In this document: positions 22,960-33,586 of the stretch, piece after piece | Position numbering within the stretch: the first letter of the stretch is position 1 | How the letters are laid out: every line of letters begins with the position of its first letter | Assembly: GCA_015680685.1 (NCBI GenBank) | Contig: MNCI01009454.1 | Span: 273,022-325,161 of the forward strand | Length of the DNA: 52,140 bases | Source of the DNA: Gnetum montanum | Lineage: Eukaryota; Streptophyta; Gnetopsida; Gnetales; Gnetaceae | Direction of reading: 5' to 3' | Program-made: the position numbers and the translations under genes | Notes under the pieces: generated by a model | The model's database searches: none | Told to the model about the DNA's origin: nothing | What the model saw: the letters and a program-made list of their open reading frames with translations, nothing else

Positions 22960-23268
22960 TAAGTACAAAAACCCAAAAGTAACTAACTAAGAAACCTGAC
23001 ACATCAAACCAAAACATTAAATAAAAACATGAAATTGGTAGTGAGGTGAGGTATGAAAAGTATAGATGGATGATAGAGAGAGTTTAATGGAGTTCCTAAT
23101 TATAGTAACATATAGTCCCTTGTGGAGTTTGTGATTAATTGACTTGGTAGGATCCTTCCTCAGTCCAGATCAAAACCAACCACTTTCAGTGACTTCGCAT
23201 CGACATTCTAAGGCAAGTCCATCCCTTGAGACACAAGAATGCTCCCACAAAATAACCATCATTCCAAA
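22960..23268 (-). pseudogene. Conserved post-integrase ORF2 homologue, copy 2
   Basis: Same frame as at 20501-20794, read from 23268, with GDG replaced by RDG, CEVTESGWF then TGA, and INHKLHKG. The start of the frame and the GWF region keep the pattern, while the 3' part is less clear. Confidence 0.4.
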
Positions 23269-23349
23269 TTAAAGTGAAGGTAGGAAGTGAGAAAGGGCCT
23301 TAGCTAGAGGAGACAAGACAAGTCTCATAACCAATGCTTGTAGCCCTTT

Positions 23350-23500
23350 TATTTGGTCTAAGGGGTGTGCTTTGAATTTTCATGTTTTTTTTTCTTGAAT
23401 GGGAACCATACCATGTAAAGACCCAAGCATTTTTTTCATTTATTTTATCCAAGGGATGTTTTTTTTTTTTTTGATGAGGACCACACCATGCAAGGACTTA
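23350..23500 (-). repeat. Tandem 3'-region module, two copies
   Basis: Two decayed copies of the CATGGTGTGGT module on the minus strand, separated by T-runs (23384-23394, 23460-23472). One unit has been lost or never gained relative to 20881-21133. Confidence 0.75.
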
Positions 23501-23793
23501 TTGGACTTCCTATTGTGAAATGACGTGAAACAGTGAGAAGCTTATGAGAACACTCCTGCACATAGGAAAATAGAAAAACACAAAGAATACCACATCCCTT
23601 TGAAGCCACACCCTATCCAAACCTTTGATTCCTTCCCAATTCCAGAAACTACACAAGTCGCCAATTTATTAAAGTTGTATTAATGAAGAAGAGACTACAT
23701 GCTTCCAAAACAAGGAAAACCATAGAGTATGTGAATGGGTGGATGATGTGGGCTCACTACCTATTAGATGAAAAGAAACCATGTCCTAGTTGT

Positions 23794-24250
23794 CAGTAAT
23801 GACATTCAAAGTCAAAAACCAGACATCAATAATCAAATTACAAATAAAGCATACCATCACCAAGTAGTGCATTACCATTGTACCTACCACTTTATTAGCA
23901 GAAAAAGTATAGAAACACATCAAACATAAACAAGCATAACCATAAAAGAAAGTAAAAGAGTAGACAATAGATACTAAATATATTAACATTAGTGTCAAAC
24001 AAAAACTGAGAAAAGACCAATAACCTTAAAAATAAAAATATGTAAAATAAAGATGTAAAACAAAGAAGATGAAAACAAAAAGTTGTAAACCCAAAAATGT
24101 GTAAAAAAAGGTCAAAAACTAAGGAGATTCCAAAGGTGTTAGTATGGGTGGCCATCTCCCCCATGACTAAGTTGGAAGTGAGAGATCTAAAAGATTGAGT
24201 GTGGTTGTTCACCTGATGAGGTGTTTGTTGCATTGGTTGGCTTGAGTTCA
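23794..24250 (-). other. Post-integrase hydrophobic tail of element C
   Basis: After the integrase C-terminal tail the minus strand is very T-rich and reads as Phe/Leu/Ile-rich peptide with several stops, as in element D at 39720-39900. Probably non-coding U-rich RNA; no gene is claimed. Confidence 0.4.
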
Positions 24251-27200
24251 TGGAAAGGTTTTATTTGTTGAATGTTAACTAGTTGTTTCTTATTTGGGCT
24301 ATCAAGTTTGTAGATGATCATGGCCCTAGATGGAAAAGTCTCATCAATAATGTAAGGTCCTTCCCATAATGTTTGTAATTTGGTTTGTTGGGATACATGT
24401 GTAGGATTCTAATAAAGAACCTTGTCTCTTGGTTAAAATTTTACTTTTCTTATTCTGAGGTCATGGCATTTCTTATTGAATGCCTTATGCATTTTTTTGG
24501 GTGACAGGGCCATTAACCGATTTTTTTTTCCAATAAGTTGAGACTCATTAATCGTTTTTTCTATGCTAGACTTAGATCTAGGTCAAGGTCACAGGCTGTA
24601 GAGAGTGTATGGAGCTCGGATTGGATGGAAAATGTTAGTATTTTTCCATACATGAGCTCATAGAGAGAATAACCTATGGGAAGCTTCCATGTGGAGTAAT
24701 AGGCCCAGAGGGCATCATTTAATTTAGTGTTCCAATCCCTTCGGTATTTGCTAATGGTACACATTAAAATTTTTGTAATCTCCTGATTAGTGACCTCAAC
24801 TTGGCCATTAGCTTGGGGGTGATATGGAGTTGTGAGTTTATGTTCAACCCCCAAACGTTGCATTAGCTTCTAGAACATGGCATCTATAAAATGAGTTTCA
24901 TTTTTAGAAATTAATGCACGAGGTACACCAAACCTATTTACAATGTTTTGTTATATAAACTGAGCAGCAATGGTGGATGTACAGTCGACGACTACTGCTA
25001 CTTCTACCCACTTAGTACAATAGTTAACTACAATGATTATATATGTCTTTCCATTTGATAAAGGTGCAATGGGATCCATAAAGTCAATGCCCTAGATGTT
25101 GAATGGTTCAAGAGGTTGTATCCATTGTTGTGGTCCCTCCATTCAAGCTGTCATTCCACCATCCCTCTGGCAACAATCAAAAGCATGAATGAATTAATGT
25201 GCATCCCTAAAAATTGTTGGCCAATAATACCCCACCATGAGGATTTTTATGGTCATGCATCTCCCAGCATAATAGTCCCCATAAGGACCTTTGTGAGCAT
25301 CCCGAAGAGCACACAATTGATTTGTATTAAGGACACACCAACGTACTAGGCCATGAGAGCAAACTTTGTAAAGGTTTTCATTAATCTCCATCAAATATTT
25401 GACCTGGTGAAGAAACTATTATTTCTTTCTAGCATCTAGCCCTTGTGGAAATTCTTTCTTGAGCAAATAAGTGAGGATGATGTCATACCATTTTGGTTGA
25501 TTGGGCATTTGTGCATTGATAGCACCTGCAAGGAGAGATTCATCAGGGAATTAATTAGATAAAGGATTGTCTTTCTCCTTATCATTCCATCTTAGTCACA
25601 ATAAGTGATCTGTGACCACATTCTCCACACCTTTACAATCTACCATTGTGAAATCAAATTCCTACAAAATCATGATCCACCATATGAAACGGGGGTTCAC
25701 CGTTGGCTTGTTCATTAGAAATCCAATGGTGCTATGATCGGTGTGCACAAACACTTTGTAGACAAACACATAGTGCATAAACTTCTCTAAAGCGAATGCC
25801 ATTACCATCAACTCCTTTTCTGTGGTGGTGTATTTTAGTTATGCTTATGCGATGCTCCATCTTATGTAGTGAATGTAATATGGACGTTTTTGATCATCCA
25901 TCTATGTAAGCACTACCCCCAAAGCATAATTTGATGCATCGATCATCACATGAAATATTCTAGCCCAATCTAGTGCTTGAAGAATGGGGGTTTCAATAAG
26001 CTTTTGCTTCAATTGTTGAAATGTTGATTCACATGTAGGGGTCTAGATGAATTATGCATCCTTCTTTGTTAATTCTACCAACAACTTGGTAATTTTGGAA
26101 AAATTCTCAATGAAGTGTCAGTAGTAGCCAGTATGACCAAGGAATGACTGAACTTCGTTGACTATTTCAAGTTGATGGATCATTCCTTGGATGACCCTTA
26201 TTTTCTCAAGATCCACCTTGATTCCTACTTTTGAAATGCGATGCCCCAAGACTATGCCTTCTTGGACCATAAGATGACTCTTTTGCCAATTAAGCCGAAG
26301 ATTTGTTTTGACACATCTTTTCAACACATGCTCAAGATGGTCCAGAGCTTGCTCGAATGTAGCTGCATAGGTAGAAAAATCATCCATAAAAACTTCTACC
26401 ACACTACCAATTTTCTATTGAAAAATGTTGAGAACTAATCATTAAAATGTGGCTAGGGCATTACATAGACCAAATGGCATTTTTTGGGAGGCAAAAGTCC
26501 CCCAAGGACTTGTGAAAGTTATTTTTTCCTGGTCCTCTAGTGTAATCTAAATTTGGTTATAGCCACTATAACCATCAAGAAAGCTATACTAGTTGTGCCT
26601 CGAAATGGTGTCTAGAACTTAGTTGACGAAAGGCAACAAAAAATGATCCTTAAAAGTTATCATGTTGAGCAGTCATAAATCAATGCATGTCTATCATTTG
26701 CCTCCTTTCTTTGGCATGATCACAAGAGGGCTGACCCACTCACTATCTGCGACAAGATAGATGAATCCTGCATTGAGGAGTTGTTCAATCTCCTCTTTGA
26801 TAATTTGTTTTAACTTGGAATTCAAACATCGCTACAGTTGTTGTTTCTGCTTGACAGTGGGGTCAGTGTATATTCGATGCTGACATATTCTTGGATCTAT
26901 CCTAGTGAGCTCAAAATATTACTAGGTAAAGGCTACTGACCATTTTTCCATAACTTTTATCAATTTCTCTTCTATTTTGCAACAACCTTGGTATTAACAA
27001 TAACCAACTTTCCATTTTTCAAAAATATGTACTCCATTCCAACCGATAGTGTCTTCAATTCAAGGGGCTCTTGTTTAAAACTATCAAGAATTTTCAGCTC
27101 ACCCCAATTGACATCATCATTCGCTCCTTCGAAGAGCTAGTGGTGAACTTGCTCAAGTTCATCCATACTTGCAACATACTCATACATTAGGCCCTCATTC

Positions 27201-27979
27201 AATTTCATGCATAATATACTACTGTTAGTATCAGCTGTCAACCACTGGATGCCTTCTTATTTTGTGGTTGCTACATATAGACATCTCTAGATATCAGCTT
27301 CTAGTGCACACTACTTGCATGCAGAGATATATGTTTTCTTTATTGACCATATCTTCTACACATAATGGCACCCTGAATCATTATACGTGATACATGGAAC
27401 TCTCTTCTTCTCAATCTTTTCAAATTCATTTTCTTTTGATATCTCCAAGGAAAGATCTCTAATTCCAATTTTAGCATCCACAGTTCCATAATAATTGGAA
27501 AGCCCCCCTTGTAGTTCTCCACTTTGATTACTAGGAAATTAGTAGGATATGACCACCTACAAATGGTGATGATGATATCTTCAACCGGTCCCAATGGAAC
27601 AGTGATGGACTAGTCTATTAGTTCTAGCTATATGCTACTCTTTTTCAAAGGAGGAAGGTTCCACATTATATACATCTCATGCAAGATTAGATTAACATTG
27701 GAACCAAAGTTGAGAAGAGCTTTACAAGGTTCATTCTTAGCAATTTGCAAGTAAACTAAGGGACTCTCAGGATCAACTAATTTTCTGGGTAGGTTACCAA
27801 CTCAAATCCAATCAGGTACAGCATGTGTCAGCATTATAGTATGGATTCGAAAAGGATTTTCATTTGAAGGGGACTTGGATAGAGAGGAAACATAGGAAGG
27901 TAGAGGAGCAGGGTTACCAACCACCAATGTGTCCAAGGGCTTTGGTGGACTGCAAGGTCAAAAGAAGGGTCTTTTCTTT
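24251..27979 (-). pseudogene. Athila-like pol (element C): protease, RT, RNase H, integrase
   Basis: Minus strand. The protease (about 27800-27430) has ALLNFGS where ALLDSGS is expected, so its catalytic Asp is Asn. RT (about 27000-26000) keeps the EVFMDDFSTY box at about 26400 and the connection segment with QSFLGHTGYY. RNase H (about 25950-25560) has the TDHSTI-type motif. Integrase (about 25480-24560) keeps the H2C2 region, YHPQANGQVEVTNQEI with the catalytic Glu, and WKLPIGYS. A C-terminal tail with VLY.NPTHVSQ runs to about 24250. Stops fall at Gln and Trp positions. It is the same family as D (RT alignable throughout) but on the other strand. Confidence 0.85.
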
Positions 27980-30331
27980 GTTCATGGTTCCGACCCGCTA
28001 GATGGGTTAATCAATTGCAGGTTAACTACCCTCGTAGCATTCCTTTGTTGTGGTTGTGCAAGGAATTCACCCTGCATGGACGGAGCATGTGGTAGTTGTA
28101 CAAGAGGTCGAGAAGTAGGTGCAGGAATAGGAGGTGCATGAGGATAGTACGTAGTATCCCTCCTTAGATAGGGTGATTGGTATGTTTTCGGAGGGTAATG
28201 GTGAGATTGGTAAGCAACAATATGATCAAGGAGTCCCTTGGAGATGAAGGTTGCTAAACATAGTAACTGTAGGGATCTGATTGCCGGTAAGGGTATTGTT
28301 GTCTTGGAGGTGGAAATACCCATGATTGTGATTGCTACCACTACTGGTACACTTTGTAAGGTTGCAGAGGAATTCCACTTGGATAATACTGCTATGGTTT
28401 GTGGAACTATCGAGGATTGCCTTGTGGATAAGGTAATCTTTTGGGTGTTTGCCTTTGTACAAGTCATGGATGTAAGGTATATATCCTAGATTTATGCAAG
28501 TGTGATACAACTGGAAAACATCCCTTAGGATGTTCATACTGGCAGACATCACACCCATTGTCATCATCTAAATCACTATCCGCAGCCATCTTTATCGTAG
28601 CTATCTTACCTTTACCCTTATATTTGGCATGTTCAGCTTCCTTACGTCTCTGACACTCTCTCTTACCACCTTGGTCCTTGGACTCTTTAGCAATTTTTAA
28701 AATATCTTGAAACCTATTTTCCATGGAGTTCCATAATTAATCAACATTAGCCATGATTTTTTATTGCAATTTCTTGAATGGAAAGGTTTTTTGATTAACC
28801 ACCTCATCTCTGGTGAATTCATCCTCATTGTCACACAATCTAACCTTCTTTTTTTGAATAGAAGGGTCTCTCTTATCTTCTTCTACACTTTCATGTTTTC
28901 TTAGCTCTCCCTCCTCCTTAGCTACCTACTCAATTAGTTTTTGAATCTAATGGGTGCTTAACTCTTTCAATCTTCCTTAGGCATAGACACCAAGGGTTTT
29001 CCTAGTTCCAGACCACAACCCATCTACAATATGGTGAAGCTAATTAAGCTGAGAGTATCCATGGCTGGGACACCTATGCAACAGAGAGTAGTATTGGCCA
29101 ATAATAACATCCAAGGGCTCATGATTTCCTTGTTTTCACACTTGAATTTTTTTCCTTAGATTGGATACTCGAGAGTACGTTTGATATTTGTTGTTGAATA
29201 GTTCCAACATCATACTCCACCACCTAATTGATTCTGGTTCCAAGGATCAATACCAACTTTTTGCTTCCTTTATAAGTGTCCTTGGAAATAATTTCAACTT
29301 TTACCCATCATTTTCAATGTTCTACAAGGCACATGCATCTTGAAAGGCTTGAAGATGATTTTGCAGATCAACATCATATCCTCCCTCAAACCGAGGAATA
29401 TTGTTCATATCAAGCCTCTTTATTCTACTATCCTTCACATGCCTTGTTGGAATCCTCACAACCTCTGCAATGTTTAACATGCCCCAAATAGCAAGTAGAG
29501 ATTCATCAAGGCCACGATGGTGGTGCCTACAATGTTCTCTACCAGCCCTTCTTTCTTGATGATGGGCCTCTCTAGATTTTCCATGTCATTGGTCACGACT
29601 GTCCAACGGTCCCTTCTATTGTTCTAGTCCCATTGGTCACCTCCATCATGGTTATTTTGTCTATGGTGGCAATCTAAACCTGATGAAGAAGAAGAAGATG
29701 ATGAAGGAGAAGAAGAAGGGGAACTTGATCTGCACTGACACCTATCATCCTTCCTTTGATGCTTACAACCACAATTGCAATCATGATCTCCTTTGTCCCC
29801 CTTTTCTTGACTTACTTATCTGGATCCATTTTTGTCATTGGCTCCATTTTGACCAAAACCTGGATTATACATTGTAGATTATACATTCTAGTTGAGGGCT
29901 CCTTGAAAAAAGCCAAAAAGAGAAGAATCACTAAATAAATGGTCGCCTTCATCAATTGGGCCAAGCGGAGGTGGAAAGATGTTTGATCCCTTACCCTTCA
30001 TAAGCTCGTGTTGGTGCTCCAGCTACCAATCCCTTGATCTTTGTGCTTTAGTAGGATGATAATCCCTTGAGTCAAGATCTCACATCTTGTACTCTCCATG
30101 GAGATGTTGAAGCCCATGTCATGCAAGCATTAGCTAGAGCATTACTAAAACAGATCAGTCAGGTGGCAATACAATGTTGCCTTCCATATCATGACACCAC
30201 ATCAGTTCATCTTAATGTAAGATGAAGGTAAAGTCTGGTACACACTCATTGGGATGAGCATACACCACTTGGTATTGTTGAGGCACCTGAACTACCCTGG
30301 GCGGAGATGGGCTCCTATGAGAAGAAGACAT
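27980..30331 (-). pseudogene. Athila-like gag (element C)
   Basis: The minus-strand ATG at 30331 starts MSSSHRSPSPP, followed by VVYAHPNECVPDFTFIL, the family's N-terminal signature. A gag core (about 29400-28900) and a Lys-rich stretch lead to the knuckle-like motif CDVCQYEHPKGCFP (about 28560-28510) and a Gln/Pro/Tyr-rich tail (28500-27982). Several frames are interrupted by stops. The 5' leader (30332-30419) begins AACCCTAA like that of element G, but is cut at 30419 by LTR A, so no primer site or proper 5' LTR remains. Confidence 0.8.
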
Positions 30332-30419
30332 TTTATGTTAATAAACATTGTGAAATTAAGATTTAATTTAATAATGATAATAATAATTTTTATTTTCATA
30401 ATATTTGACTCTTAGGGTT

Positions 30420-31134
30420 TGATAAATCATGTTTTTCATCACTCTGATATGAGGGTAGCTGCGATATTGGGTACGTGATATTGCGGCCCAAGATGCAATA
30501 TCGTACATTCGATATTATAGGGTTACTCTCGGGTCTATAAATATAGTGCCCAAGAATGCAATTGGAAGTAAGTTTTTAGCAGTCAGTAGTGAAGCTCTTA
30601 TAGTTTGTCCATTTGAAAGTTAGAATATTTTCCAAGTGCCCGTAGCAGGAGGTCTAAGTGTGAATGGATCTTTATTCAAGCATTGATGTACCTAAGCACA
30701 CCATTGTGTTGGCAATAAAGATGAGCACTTTGATCCATTCCTTGCAGCACTTGAGATTTTCTTTCTTGTGCCTTTACATATTGTTATTTCCTACAAGTTA
30801 CATTAATGTTATTTATGCAGCAATTAATTTTGATCAATTAAGCAAACCATTAAATTACACAAGCATGACCCCTTCAAGCATACATGTGACACTTGGTAGC
30901 TTAGAAACAATTAGTGTTTGATAGCCCAGTAGTATTTGCATGAAGTTCAAGATGTGTTTAGGAAGTGGGAACGGTTACTTGTGTTAGGCTAGATTAGACT
31001 ATAGTTTACTTAGTAGTTACTCGCTCTTATTTTTAATCACCCTTACTTTTATTCTTGTTCTAGGTGAGTAATTCTAGAAAAATATAAAATAATAAAAATA
31101 TTATGCCTCAATCACACTTAACCATACAATTGCA
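30420..31134 (+). mobile_element. LTR A, solo-like, opposite in orientation to its neighbours
   Basis: 715 bp, TGATAAATCATG to AATTGCA, homologous to LTR B. U3 palindromes lie at 30440-30520 and the TATA box (CTATAAATATAG) at 30535-30546. No polypurine tract precedes it and no primer site follows. The flanks (AGGGTT left, AGGCTC right) are not a clean target duplication: the left is the truncated leader of C, the right is the protease start of G. Confidence 0.8.
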
Positions 31135-32502
31135 AGGCTCATTCCTTAATGATTTGCAAGTAAATGAGGGGACTTCCAAGATCAAATCTCTTCCTAGGAA
31201 GGTGGCCAATCTTTATCCAATCTGTGACTGCATGGGTCAACATTACCGTATGCACTTAGAAAGGCATTTGATTCAAAGGGATCTTAAATAGTGTTTTAAA
31301 GGATAAATGAGAAGTAGGATCACTAGCCATAGGTGTCTGTGAGGGTTTAGTAGAACTATTGGTTCGAAAGAAAGGTCTTTTCAAGCTTATTCTCCAAACC
31401 ACTTAGTTGGGAAGTCAACTATAAGTTAATATCCCTTGTGGTGTTTCTTTGCTACATATGGGCTAGAATTTCATCCTACATGGATGGGGTGGGTAATAAT
31501 TGAGTTGAGGATGAAGGTACATGTGCAAAATAATGAGGAGGATAATATGAAAATAGGGACTTCCCTCTTAGAGATTGTGCTCTATAGTACTCAAGAGTAT
31601 AGTAATGGTGCTGGAAAGAGGCGTGACTGGAAGAGTCATGCAGAGAAATGGGCTATTGAACATAGTACCCATATAAATCTAGCTATTGGTAAAGGTACTA
31701 GTACCTTGGTGGTGGCATCCTCCATGACTATTGGTGCTACCACTAGTGGTACTACTCATGAGGTTGAGATGGAGCTCCACTCGAATAACAAGCTTGTTGG
31801 TGAAACTACCTATAGTTGCCTTAAGCATAAGGAAACCTCTTCAGTGCTTACCTTTTTGCCAATCTAGAATTTAGTGCATACATCCCAGATTCCTACAAGT
31901 GTGACAAAACTAGATAACATCTCTTAGAATGTTCATATTGGTAGATGTCACACCTACCATCATCATTTGTCCCAAAATCCACAACCTCTTCAACAACGAC
32001 GGCTTTACCCTTACACCTTTCATGGGCACAGTCAACTTCCTTCCCTCTCCTTCGATCATAACCACCACCTTGCTCTTTGGAATCTTTAGAAATTCTAAGG
32101 GTGGTTTGGAACTTCTTGTTTAAAGACTCCCACATTTTATCTACCTTGGCCTATATTTCATAAATAGATTTTTGTATCGACAAGGCTTACATTGAACAAC
32201 TTCATCAAGTGGTGCCTCCTCCTCATTATCAAAAAATTGAATCTTCCTTTTGTAGATGGAAGTGTCCTCATTATATTCTTCCACACTTTTCCTTTTCATC
32301 AACTCTCCTTCTTATTTGACCACCTACTCAATTAGCCTTTGGATTTTTATGGGCTCTTAGTTTTGAAAGTATCCCTTGGGCATAAACCCCAAGAGTTTTC
32401 CTCATTTCTATTCAGAGCCCATCTATGATATGGTGAAGCTGATTCCTTTAAGAAAATCCATGGCCTAGGCATCTATGAAATAGAGAGTAATATTTTTCCA
32501 TG
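31135..32502 (-). pseudogene. Element G gag, second part, to the start of protease
   Basis: Minus strand. It continues exactly where 45706 leaves off: KYYSLFHRCLGHGFS, then HHIIDGL and KTLGVYAQG. The region before the knuckle is at 32135-31950. The motif itself reads CDIYQYEHSKRC (second Cys lost to Tyr), followed by the Gln/Pro-rich tail. It ends in protease at PLIYLQIIKE, where LTR A joins at 31134. Confidence 0.8.
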
Positions 32503-32507
32503 GCTGC
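32503..32507. repeat. Target site duplication of element D, left
   Basis: GCTGC directly before the 5' LTR; its partner is at 45701-45705. Removing one copy with element D restores the gag frame of G. Confidence 0.92.
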
Positions 32508-33420
32508 TGATGAAGTGTCATTTAGTCAATGCGTCGATTGGGTCACGTATACAGGGCCATGTATATGCAGCCACATCGATGCAGGCCCATCGACGTAGCC
32601 TCCCTGCATTGACGTGGCCCCGTTTACGCAGCCACCTTTCTCGGCCTATAAATAAGAGGTCCTTCCGTCTCATTTAGGCATCTTTTTAAGTAGTTGTAGT
32701 GAAGCTCTTGCAGTTTGTTCCCACAAGAGATAGAATATTTTCCAAGTGCCCACAGCAGGTGTAAGAAAAGTGATCGGATCTTTATTCGAGCGTTGATGTA
32801 TTTGAGCCCATTGGTGTGACAGCAATAAAGATGAACTATTCAAGCAATCCTTGCATCATTTGGACTTAGTTATTTTATGCATTTAATAGTTTAATATGTT
32901 TATGCTTTATTAGTTACTTTTTAATTACTTATGTTTTCGTTATTGTAATTTCAATCGCTATTGTTCATTCGTAGTTTGTTAAGGCCATAAGTACAACCAT
33001 CTTGAACGTAATCCAAACGCTTGGTAATCCCAGTGACGCTTAACATCTGGTAACCCAGAAGTGTTAGGAGATGCTAAAAATGTGCTCGGAAGATGGGACC
33101 AGATACTTATGTTAGGAATAGTTACGATTTAGATTAAGATAATTTTAGATTAATTAATATTCTATCCTTATTTTCCAAGATAATTAGACGTCGAAAGATA
33201 ATTAAAAAGATATAAAAATCATTAGCCTTAATGTCACTTAACCAATGTAAACAGAACTTCACAAGTGAGATTAGGATGACAACGACCGTTCTAACCCAAG
33301 GTTTCACTGGTTAGAAGTCTGGTGTATGTTAAGTGCTCACAGTCTATGGATTTTGACCAAGTCACATGTGAACACTCGTGATTCATATGGTTGGACGTAG
33401 GGATACCTAGCCGCTCATCA
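32508..33420 (+). mobile_element. 5' LTR of element D
   Basis: 913 bp, TGATGAAGTG to CTCATCA. U3 (32524-32635) is packed with words such as ATCGACG, ACGTGGCC and GTATAC. The TATA box (CTATAAATAAG) is at 32646-32656. It differs from the 3' LTR mostly by transitions plus about 14 extra bases in U3. Confidence 0.93.
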
Positions 33421-33421
33421 T

Positions 33422-33439
33422 TGGCACCGTTGCTGGGGA
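33422..33439 (+). other. Primer binding site
   Basis: TGGCACCGTTGCTGGGGA begins one base after the LTR. It matches the expected complement of the plant tRNA-Asp 3' end (TGGCGCCGTTGCCGGGGA, from memory) except for two transitions, both explainable by cytosine deamination. Confidence 0.75.
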
Positions 33440-33586
33440 CTGTCAGTCTTACATGTGTCATCTGACCTTAGTGAAATTATCATTTAAGTCATTAGAATGG
33501 ACCCAGGGTAGAAATATTTATGCACACTAGGCAAACTTAAGTTAATCGTAAGGTACATCGATTATATGGACCATCTAACGTCCAAC

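Larger units (their letters stand above)
22150..23793 (-). mobile_element. Element C 3' region, copy 2 (dup2)
   Basis: Lies between the integrase tail of element C and LTR B on the minus strand and is homologous along its length to 19703-21427. It has two module copies instead of three, which explains most of the length difference. The polypurine tract CATGGGGGTA abuts LTR B at 22150-22159. Confidence 0.8.

Noticed and set aside
30420-31134. LTR A as the 5' LTR of a plus-strand element
   Set aside because: No primer site follows and the sequence to the right is minus-strand gag of element G.
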